Positions 1 to 6,705 of a stretch of 9,027 nucleotides of DNA are shown here, in pieces; the stretch's first letter is position 1; every line of letters begins with the position of its first letter. Position numbers and translations under genes: made by a program. The notes beneath the pieces are model-generated. The model had not been told where the DNA came from and searched no databases. It saw only the letters and a list, made by a program, of their open reading frames with translations. The DNA is from JASMTM01 sp964441735 (GTDB lineage: Bacteria > Thermotogota > Thermotogae > Petrotogales > Kosmotogaceae), in NCBI GenBank assembly GCA_964441735.1, contig CAYTVB010000070.1, forward strand, positions 1-9,027, written 5' to 3'.

Positions 1-528
1 ACCAAGCAAACATTCAATAATAGAACGCTTTTTCATAACATTGGTTATGTTTTTTGAAATAATCAACTGCTTATTTGAACCGAATAATCCATGAGTTATA
101 GAAATATTTGTTTTTGAAATTTCATATTTAAAGTTCATCCGATATATCTCTATAACAATTAGAGCTACAAATGAAATTATTATAAATACCATATAAGGTG
201 CGTTCTTTGCCAGCATCCTTATAAATTCGACTTCAATCATTTCTTCAAATTGTTCATAATTCTGGACATAAAAATAAACTGTCCATCCGACAATGTTCAA
301 AAGCAGTGTCCAGAAGAACCATCCAAAGCGTCTCCTGTAAAAAGAAAGAATTAGCGATGGTATCATGGTCAAAGCAAGCCAGATACCAAGATATTTCCAG
401 AATTCAGATGACGCAATTTTGACTGTTTCAAGGTTTGCAAGGACAGTCATTACAACGCCACAAATAAAGTAATAGGGAAAAATAAAGTATCGTAAAAAGA
501 ATGATCGGCGCGTTGGTTTGAGGATCAT
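1..528 (-). CDS. Membrane protein with bPH2 (DUF304/YdbS-YdbT-like) domain, C-terminus cut off by the window edge
   Basis: An open frame runs from ATG at 528 to the window edge, giving 176 codons with no stop, so the C-terminus is missing. The N-terminal part is strongly hydrophobic, with four likely membrane helices at about residues 10-32, 43-63, 67-88 and 111-129. Basic stretches lie nearby (KPTRR at the start, YRRR after helix 2). From about residue 131 the sequence turns soluble and resembles the bacterial PH-like DUF304 domain: it has the NISITHGLFG strand-turn, IISKNITNV where the family has 'IPLDRIQDV', and ends in IIECLLG, matching the family 'LLERLLG' helix. The start overlaps the addA stop (ATGA, 525-528) and is preceded by AGGTG five bases upstream, so translation is probably coupled. 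DUF304 proteins such as YdbS/YdbT are membrane proteins of poorly defined, possibly stress-related, function. I infer no specific role here. The domain call rests on pattern recognition of about 45 residues. Confidence 0.72.
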   Translation of the reverse strand, partial: MILKPTRRSFFLRYFIFPYYFICGVVMTVLANLETVKIASSEFWKYLGIWLALTMIPSLILSFYRRRFGWFFWTLLLNIVGWTVYFYVQNYEQFEEMIEVEFIRMLAKNAPYMVFIIISFVALIVIEIYRMNFKYEISKTNISITHGLFGSNKQLIISKNITNVMKKRSIIECLLG

Positions 529-3443
529 TTAATCACCTTCTTCTTCTCCTCATTATTCAAAATAGTTTCTAATTGCTTTTCAAAGTTTTTATCGGGTTCT
601 ATACTTACAATTTTGCTGTCCTTTAAGTAAAGCAAGTTCATATTTACAGGATTCAGTAATTCTTTTAGTACATAATAATAGAACTGCATTTGAAATTTAT
701 GCTTTTTCAATTTATCAGAATCATAATGAGTATATTTAAAATCAGCTATTTTCCAGCCCTCCCGGGTTAAATACAGTTTATCAATTACGCCAACAAGAAT
801 ATATTTTCCGAGTTTTTTCTGAAACATGTGTTCATTTTTTACCAGCATCGATTCTTCAATTTCTTTGATTAATTTATTATCTGTATTTTTTTCTAAAATA
901 TTTTTAACTATTATCAAGTCTTTTTCAGTAAATCTTATTCTATCAATTGAAACTGGATTACCTCCGCGAAGCAATTCTGCCAGAGTTGTTCCCTTTACTC
1001 CCAGTTGCTCAAGAAATGAATGAGCCAGGGTACCCATTTCTTTAGGATCTCTCTTGAAATCTACAGGTTCTCGGTTTTGATCATAATAGAAATCTATTTC
1101 TTCAATTAATGCAGTGGGTGAAATATATTCATTATAGGTAGAAGAATCAAGACTTTTTATCAGTTCAATATCAAAATCTAAAGGCGGTTCAATTTTTTCC
1201 TCTTTTTTATATTGTTTTATAATAGCTTCCGGTTCTATGGTTTCAACAATATCTTCGATATCAGGTGATAGTTGCAGTTCTTTTTCGTCGTAACTAATTA
1301 GTGTATCGAGAAACATCTGAGACCAGGGTCGCCTGCTCGTAGGTTTGCCATTCAAACTCAGAATCAACATTTCTCGCGGACGTGTCATCGCGACATATAA
1401 TATGCGCTTATCTTCTTCCCTTTCTTTTTCTGCCTCTTCAGCATTCAGGTTAGAGATAATGGTTTCATCATCTTTTGATTGTTTTTCTGAAATCAAATAA
1501 CCATCTTCACCAAACAACAATTTAGGTTCTTTTTGATTATTTTCTTGCCAGAAACAACCAGCTACTATTACCACTGGAAATTCCAGTCCCTTTGATTTAT
1601 GAACAGTGAGTAGTTTTACACTGTTTGATTGCTCTGATTCCAGCGTTGCCTCTGTTTCTTCAGTCATATCAACAAAGGTTTTTAGATTTGAGGAAAGCTC
1701 TCTAAGCGTTGTTCCCAGTCTGTCAAGTTCCTTTGAAATTTCAAGCAACTTTTCAACGTTGGCAATCATTCTTTGAGAATTTTCCAGAGACGATAGTTTT
1801 GTAAGATAGTCAGTTTCAGAAACAAATTGTTCAAGTAAACTACCTGGACTCATTACGAATTTAAGACTCATATATTTTTCAAATAGTTTTTTCAGTTCAT
1901 TATAATTTGGATTTTGTGATCGAGTAAGCGATTGATAAAAGTGCTCATTTTTATTTTTTAGTGAGACTATCTCATCCAGAGAAACACCAAAAGCGGGCGA
2001 AAGAAGAAATTTCGCAAATGAATTGTCGTCAAGGGGATCCACTGTTATATCGAGCCATGAAAGCAATGCAGCAACCTCGGGTCTTTCATAAAAATTCTTT
2101 CCACCTATAGTGTAGTAGGGAATGGAATTTTTTTCGAGTTGTTCTTCATATGATTTAACTTTACCTGATTTTCTAAAAAGTATAGCTATATCACCCGGTT
2201 TAACCAGTCTTTTTTCATATTGACCCTCTTTGTTTCGAAAGGTAATCTCTTCATTCAATAAATTGGCTATACATTTTGCCATGCGATAAGGCTCTTCTGC
2301 GGTGGTTTCAGAAAAGAGTAGCCTTATCCTTGATGAATTGTCATCTGATTCGTAGGGCAAAGGATCAATTTTCGACTCATATTTTGAGTAAAAAAGTTTT
2401 TCAGCATGACATGGGTTCATTATTTTATTGAAAAACCTATTTTGAAACTCAACAATATCAGGATGTGATCGTCTGTTTGTAGTAAGCCTTTCAAGGTTTG
2501 AATCTTCCTGCAAGAAATAATCTTTCGTTCTGTTAAAAACGCTCACATCAGCTCCTCTAAATCTGTATATTGACTGCTTATCGTCTCCAACAAAAAACAG
2601 ATAGTTCTTTCCCTTAGCATGAAGAAGATCAATTATTTCCTTTTGTATTTCATTTGTGTCCTGAAATTCGTCCACCAGTATGTATTTGAATCTTTTAATA
2701 TATTTTTTTCTTATTGATGGATATTCTTTGAGTAAGTCGCGTGTCTTAATTAGTAAATTGTCGAAATCAATATAGCCTTTTTCAGTCGTTTCTGCTTCAT
2801 AAGCCTTTAGCAGATCATTAAATTTTCTATGAAACACTTTTGTCCCCCTGATAATCTTTCTGCCTTTCTCACCTATTTTCAGATCCATAACACTTGTTTC
2901 AAGGGGTTTATAAGCATCAATTTCATATCTACTTGAACTCAGTACTCTTTTCAGAAGTTTGAAAGTATTATCAATACCAATATAGTCAATAACCTCTTCC
3001 AGGTCGTCAATATTTTTCTCAAAATATCTAGTAACCACTTTGTTTTCAATAGCTGTTTTTTGCATACCAGAAAGTACTTCAAACCCGGGATCTATACCAA
3101 GAAAAATTGCGCTTTCCCGGAGAATTCTTTCGCAGAATGAATGAATGGTTGATATCCACGAGTAAATTATTCTTGCTCTTACAGCCTTCCAGTTACCAGG
3201 ATAGCCATTATTAAGCCTTTCTTCAAAAGATTTTAAAACCCTGTCTTTCATTTCCTTAGCTGCTTTTTTCGTAAAAGTTATGGCTACCACGTTATGAACA
3301 TCGATATGTTCGTTTTTTCGAAAAGCACTATCAAAAATATCTATGTAATGTTTGACCAGCATATATGTTTTTCCAGTTCCTGCGGAAGCTGATACAAAAA
3401 TATCTTTGTTTACAGAATTCATGTGGTGCATATCAGACTTCAT
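525..3443 (-). CDS. addA: AddA-type ATP-dependent helicase/nuclease subunit A
   Basis: This 972-residue protein is a UvrD/RecB-family (SF1A) helicase with a C-terminal PD-(D/E)XK nuclease. In order it shows Walker A SASAGTGKT (K25), an ITFTKKAAKEM motif Ia near residue 55, Walker B LVDEFQDT (D258, E259), motif III GDDKQSIYRFRG (287-297), motif IV NRRS (323-326), motif V VHKSKGLEF (614-622) and motif VI LYVAMTR (682-688). The nuclease has H808, D888 in GVID, D901 and K903 in DFK, then Q918 and Y922, so its active site looks intact. In the family, AddA translocates 3'-5' on one strand and its nuclease cuts the 3'-ended strand; with AddB it resects double-strand breaks in the cytoplasm before RecA loading. 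It is shorter than Bacillus AddA (about 1,230 residues). The start at 3443 has GGGGAG six bases upstream; M5 and M8 are less well placed. It overlaps addB by 11 bases. A RecB-like or defence helicase is less likely because the partner is AddB-like. Confidence 0.93.
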   Translation of the reverse strand: MKSDMHHMNSVNKDIFVSASAGTGKTYMLVKHYIDIFDSAFRKNEHIDVHNVVAITFTKKAAKEMKDRVLKSFEERLNNGYPGNWKAVRARIIYSWISTIHSFCERILRESAIFLGIDPGFEVLSGMQKTAIENKVVTRYFEKNIDDLEEVIDYIGIDNTFKLLKRVLSSSRYEIDAYKPLETSVMDLKIGEKGRKIIRGTKVFHRKFNDLLKAYEAETTEKGYIDFDNLLIKTRDLLKEYPSIRKKYIKRFKYILVDEFQDTNEIQKEIIDLLHAKGKNYLFFVGDDKQSIYRFRGADVSVFNRTKDYFLQEDSNLERLTTNRRSHPDIVEFQNRFFNKIMNPCHAEKLFYSKYESKIDPLPYESDDNSSRIRLLFSETTAEEPYRMAKCIANLLNEEITFRNKEGQYEKRLVKPGDIAILFRKSGKVKSYEEQLEKNSIPYYTIGGKNFYERPEVAALLSWLDITVDPLDDNSFAKFLLSPAFGVSLDEIVSLKNKNEHFYQSLTRSQNPNYNELKKLFEKYMSLKFVMSPGSLLEQFVSETDYLTKLSSLENSQRMIANVEKLLEISKELDRLGTTLRELSSNLKTFVDMTEETEATLESEQSNSVKLLTVHKSKGLEFPVVIVAGCFWQENNQKEPKLLFGEDGYLISEKQSKDDETIISNLNAEEAEKEREEDKRILYVAMTRPREMLILSLNGKPTSRRPWSQMFLDTLISYDEKELQLSPDIEDIVETIEPEAIIKQYKKEEKIEPPLDFDIELIKSLDSSTYNEYISPTALIEEIDFYYDQNREPVDFKRDPKEMGTLAHSFLEQLGVKGTTLAELLRGGNPVSIDRIRFTEKDLIIVKNILEKNTDNKLIKEIEESMLVKNEHMFQKKLGKYILVGVIDKLYLTREGWKIADFKYTHYDSDKLKKHKFQMQFYYYVLKELLNPVNMNLLYLKDSKIVSIEPDKNFEKQLETILNNEEKKKVIK
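534..538 (-). promoter_or_regulatory. Shine-Dalgarno for the bPH2 membrane gene, inside the end of addA
   Basis: On the minus strand AGGTG lies five bases before the ATG at 528. It sits within the last codons of addA. With the ATGA stop/start overlap, it supports this start codon and suggests translational coupling. Confidence 0.7.
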
Positions 3444-6400
3444 TGTTTGCTCCCCTCCACGTTAAAGACCTACAAAAACCAGAATGCGAGCATTTGTGAC
3501 ATTCTGATGGATTCGTTATCATTGCTGGAGTAAAATTGCCACTGAATATTGATGATGTAATTTCCGAAAACCATTCAATTATGTATTCTTCATTGAGTGT
3601 TTTTGAACCTTTAAAGTTCCATTCCATTTGTTCATTTCTATTTATTACAAAGGCATATTTGTTGATTTTTTCTACTGTCAAAGGTTTGAAAGTACCACCG
3701 ACAACAAAATAACCTTTGTCTTTGTAGATGTGTTCAGCAGCCAGTGAATAAAGCATAAGTTGCTCTTTTTCTCCAGAATCTCCTCTTTTGTAATCAATTA
3801 AAAAAAGTGCTCCCTTCGATCTATCTAAATCCATTCTATCAATCTTTCCTCTAAATCCTATTCCATCAGTTATTTCAATAGCACTGTTGTCTCCAAAGCC
3901 AAAGGATACTTCAAAAAACTCCGGAAAAAATTCACCTTCAACCTTTGGCATTTTGGCTTCTTTTTTGTGTATATAATCCTCGATAATTTGTTTTAATCTT
4001 TTGAATTCAAAACGCCTTATCATTTCGCTTTCAAACATTAAGAACTTTCTTATGTGATTGTCCAGTGATTTCTCCCATTCAGACAATCGTTCAGAAAAAT
4101 AATCCTTCAAAACTCCGTGGAAAACGCTTCCTTCCTGTAATGGATTTAATTGATAAAGACCTTCCTGTTTTTCGTCCAGGTTTAAAACATAATTGAGAAA
4201 GAATCTGAGAGGACATTTTTTATATAAAGATAATCTTGAAAAACTAAAATCTTTTCCAATTCTTGATTTTAGTTCATTTTTATCGTTAACATTCCAGCTA
4301 AAGCTACGATTTAAGTATTTAAATTCACTTTCTAACGCTTCTGCATCAATATATTCTGCTGCCTTGGCAAGTCCTTTTTTTACACTATCCCAGTAGGATG
4401 TTCTAAAATAACGTCCAGCCATTAATTTAAGTTCTTTCATACTCATACAGGAAGATAAATTGGGCTGAAACACCTCTCTCTTGCCTTTATTGTTTCCAAC
4501 AATTTCAGGAACTGTATTTGCAGTTTCGAGAATTTCTTTCAGATAAGGAGAGGGCAAAATTGGTTCACCCTCAATAGTGCTTAGAGGATAACTGAAAAAC
4601 AAATAATCTTCGGTTCTTGTAATAGCAAGATATAGATTTAATTTTTGTTGCTTTTCCTGAGTTAATAGTAGATCTCTTGGTGGATACATACTGAATTGTG
4701 TAAAGCTATACAAAGGATTTATACGAACAAAAGGATAGTCTTTTTCTTTGAAGCCCAGAAAGAATTTTGCCTTTTTTTTAGAATGTCTGGCGTTAATAAG
4801 AGACTGAATTTCCACACGGTTAGCAAGTTGCCTGGAAGTCAAATAATGTTCATTTTTTAGAATGTGTGAAAGGTAAGAATAATAATTCGCTGGTGATAAA
4901 CTCTCTTTTCCCATAAAAATCATCAGGCGCTCAAAATCCGGAAGTATATTTTCGAAAAACCGATTGAGTGCGAGTACTTCTTCATCTTCTTCAAATGTTT
5001 CAAAGTTATAGTTGAGTTCTAACAGCTGTTCACACTTTTCAAAATATTTACTATAAAATCTGCAATCCCGTTTTTTTAGTGATTCGAAGGGCTCAAGAAT
5101 CTTAAAAATTCTATTTAGAGCAGGTTTAAATTCATCATCTATCCTTTCTAACTCTTCATCTATTACTTTGCACTCCTGTTCTACAAATTCCTCTTCAGAA
5201 TAAGATTCGATGGCCTTTCTTTTTTTTGTTAAAAGCTCTTTATATTTATTTAGTCTGTCCAGAAGCGAAACCCTTCTCTTCTTTAACGTTGATTTTGGAA
5301 TATCATAGAGCATCCTTGAATTAACAGTTATAGATTCAAAGAATTTATTGTCTATGTCTTTTCCTGCATATCCAACATCTGCCATTGCGATGATTTTTTC
5401 AGGTTCAAATCCAGTTGCTGCGGTTTCTAAAGGGAGCAAAAGAGTACGAATTGCTTTTGATTCATAAATCGGAAGATCACCTTCTACCCTGTGAGGTATA
5501 CCGTAATCATCAAAAGATTTTGATATCTGTTTATGATAATGTGAAAAGTCGCCCGCGACAACGGATATTTCGTCAGGCGTATATCCATCTTTGGTTATTA
5601 GTTTTTTTACCTTACGGGTTACCATTTCAATTTCCTTAAACATATCATGACAACTAAATACCTGCACATTGTTGATCTCATGATTATAAGTATTTTTTTC
5701 CGCAAAAATATTTTCAAGAAAAGGCTTCAATTTTATTGGGTGATTTGTTTCTTTAAGGAAAATACGTTCAATGGAACACTGATTGCCTTCCAAATCGGTT
5801 CTGTCTTTCAATATATCAACCAGTTCTCTTATTGATTCATTTTGATAAAAAATGTCTTTTCTATTCGTGTCATCAGGAAATGTTAAATAAATTTCTTTGA
5901 AAGATCTGCATATATTGCTTAGAAAAACAGTTAAAGCGGGAGAGAAATCGTGAAATCCATCCAGAATGATAAAATCTCCGAATTCTCCAAATTTTATTTC
6001 ATGGATATAGTCTTCTGCAGCGAGGTATGCGTCGAAACTATCATAGACTTTTTTCTTAAATAAACTACTTGAAACATCTACATAGACATCCTTCAAAAAA
6101 TCTGCAACCTCATCATTTTCTGAGAAAAGGCCTTCAAATCCTGCATTTTCTTTAACATCATGAACCATTTCTTCAAGATAATCTATAAATACTGAAGAAT
6201 CGGACAGTTCTCTGTATTTTTCATTGTTATGGTTTTCGATAATTTCGCGAATGACCATCCTCATAACGTGGTTGCTGACATGCAACCATTCAGGTCTTAA
6301 TACCCTCATAACATCAACAGCAAAATGATCAATAGGTTTGAAATTTGTTGCTGAGAAGCTGCCGACCATTTCAAGAAAACGCTCTCGGATCTTTCTAATA

Positions 6401-6525
6401 TATAAACCCGAAGGACCCACAAATAGGTATGAAAAGGGATCGCTTTGATGACGTTTCTTCATCTCATTTAACACAAAAGAAGTTTTCCCCGAGCTGGCAG
6501 GACCGCTTATAAGAGTAATTTTCAT
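3433..6525 (-). CDS. addB: AddB-type helicase-like/nuclease subunit B with Fe-S cluster
   Basis: This 1,030-residue protein has the layout of AddB. An N-terminal Walker A GPASSGKT (8-15, K14) is followed by an AddB-like ILDGFHDFSP segment (187-196). A charged, probably coiled-coil stretch lies near 412-465. FFLGFKEKDYP (588-598) and LYLAITRTED (631-640) are degenerate helicase motifs, as is usual in this subunit. The C-terminal PD-(D/E)XK nuclease has H803, D896 in GKID, D911 and K913 in DYK, then Q922 and Y926. Four cysteines flank it: C771 in YKKCP, and C1009, C1012, C1018 spaced CxxCxxxxxC. These match the four ligands of the AddB 4Fe-4S 'iron staple'. In the family AddB recognises Chi, and its nuclease cuts the 5'-ended strand. 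Bacillus AddB is about 1,166 residues, so this copy is somewhat compact. The ATG at 6525 has GGAG six bases upstream and places Walker A as expected. It is the first gene of the operon. Confidence 0.93.
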   Translation of the reverse strand: MKITLISGPASSGKTSFVLNEMKKRHQSDPFSYLFVGPSGLYIRKIRERFLEMVGSFSATNFKPIDHFAVDVMRVLRPEWLHVSNHVMRMVIREIIENHNNEKYRELSDSSVFIDYLEEMVHDVKENAGFEGLFSENDEVADFLKDVYVDVSSSLFKKKVYDSFDAYLAAEDYIHEIKFGEFGDFIILDGFHDFSPALTVFLSNICRSFKEIYLTFPDDTNRKDIFYQNESIRELVDILKDRTDLEGNQCSIERIFLKETNHPIKLKPFLENIFAEKNTYNHEINNVQVFSCHDMFKEIEMVTRKVKKLITKDGYTPDEISVVAGDFSHYHKQISKSFDDYGIPHRVEGDLPIYESKAIRTLLLPLETAATGFEPEKIIAMADVGYAGKDIDNKFFESITVNSRMLYDIPKSTLKKRRVSLLDRLNKYKELLTKKRKAIESYSEEEFVEQECKVIDEELERIDDEFKPALNRIFKILEPFESLKKRDCRFYSKYFEKCEQLLELNYNFETFEEDEEVLALNRFFENILPDFERLMIFMGKESLSPANYYSYLSHILKNEHYLTSRQLANRVEIQSLINARHSKKKAKFFLGFKEKDYPFVRINPLYSFTQFSMYPPRDLLLTQEKQQKLNLYLAITRTEDYLFFSYPLSTIEGEPILPSPYLKEILETANTVPEIVGNNKGKREVFQPNLSSCMSMKELKLMAGRYFRTSYWDSVKKGLAKAAEYIDAEALESEFKYLNRSFSWNVNDKNELKSRIGKDFSFSRLSLYKKCPLRFFLNYVLNLDEKQEGLYQLNPLQEGSVFHGVLKDYFSERLSEWEKSLDNHIRKFLMFESEMIRRFEFKRLKQIIEDYIHKKEAKMPKVEGEFFPEFFEVSFGFGDNSAIEITDGIGFRGKIDRMDLDRSKGALFLIDYKRGDSGEKEQLMLYSLAAEHIYKDKGYFVVGGTFKPLTVEKINKYAFVINRNEQMEWNFKGSKTLNEEYIIEWFSEITSSIFSGNFTPAMITNPSECHKCSHSGFCRSLTWRGANNEV
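3450..3458 (-). promoter_or_regulatory. Strong Shine-Dalgarno for addA, inside the 3' end of addB
   Basis: The minus strand reads GGAGGGGAG, with GGGGAG six bases before the ATG at 3443. It lies wholly within addB coding sequence. It decides the addA start at residue 1 rather than at M5 or M8, and lets ribosomes finishing addB reload on addA. Confidence 0.8.
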
Positions 6526-6563
6526 TATTTACTCCAATCATATAAAAAATTTATGGCATAATT

Positions 6564-6572
6564 ATTTTATCA
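6564..6572 (-). promoter_or_regulatory. Candidate extended -10 promoter for the addB-addA-bPH2 operon
   Basis: The minus strand reads TGATAAAAT: a TGn extension plus TAAAAT, which matches TATAAT at five of six positions. No good -35 is found at 16-18 bases, which an extended -10 can tolerate. The predicted start near 6557 would give a leader of about 30 bases. This is inference from a short AT-rich match. Confidence 0.4.
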
Positions 6573-6595
6573 TTTTTGATTTTTAAACAGGCTAC

Positions 6596-6623
6596 AATTC
6601 CTGAATTAATTCCAAAAATTAAT
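6596..6623. repeat. Overlapping AT-rich palindromes, possible shared operator
   Basis: Three nested symmetries lie here: AATTC-CT-GAATT (6596-6607), the perfect ten-base palindrome GAATTAATTC (6603-6612), and ATTAATT-ccaaa-AATTAAT (6605-6623). AATTCC also repeats directly at 6596 and 6608, twelve bases apart. The block lies between the two candidate divergent promoters and would cover the -35 region of the plus-strand one, where a regulator could act. AT-rich DNA gives such symmetry by chance fairly often, and there is no T-run that would make it a terminator. Confidence 0.35.
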
Positions 6624-6630
6624 GAGATAC

Positions 6631-6639
6631 TGATAAAAT
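6631..6639 (+). promoter_or_regulatory. Candidate extended -10 promoter for the P-type ATPase gene
   Basis: The plus strand reads TGATAAAAT, identical to the element on the other strand 60 bases away. The -35 is weak (TTCCAA at 6610-6615, spacer 18). The predicted start near 6646 gives a leader of about 60 bases. This is inferred from the motif only. Confidence 0.4.
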
Positions 6640-6705
6640 AGGAATAGTCATTGATTTTTTAAGGCTTTTTGTAGTGATAGTAAATAATTAACATGAGGTG
6701 TAATA

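Noticed and set aside
49..120. Direct repeat TTTTTGAAAT at 51-60 and 111-120, exactly 60 bases apart
   Set aside because: Only two short copies in AT-rich coding DNA, both encoding Ile-Ser-Lys in the bPH2 region; likely chance or similar beta-strand codons.
826..1023. Short plus-strand open frame within addA
   Set aside because: It lies opposite a well-supported gene, has no Shine-Dalgarno or recognisable protein, and is the complement of AT-rich coding sequence.
4193..5835. Three short plus-strand open frames (4193-4396, 5415-5639, 5647-5835) within addB
   Set aside because: All lie antisense to conserved addB sequence and their translations show no domain or start signal.
525..6525. A new anti-phage system built from a UvrD-like helicase and a nuclease (such as a Gabija-like pair)
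   Set aside because: The partner has the AddB layout with the four Fe-S cysteines and its own PD-(D/E)XK site, and the helicase has a C-terminal AddA-type nuclease, so housekeeping AddAB explains both genes.
6542..6554. ATAAA-aaa-TTTAT inverted repeat in the addB leader as a terminator or riboswitch
   Set aside because: The stem is five A-T pairs with no G-C content and no following T-run in either direction, and the leader of about 30 bases is too short for a riboswitch.
6651..6680. TTGATT (6651) with GTGATA or TGATAG as a plus-strand promoter
   Set aside because: The -10 matches are poor at 17 or 18 spacing; the extended -10 at 6631-6639 is a better candidate.
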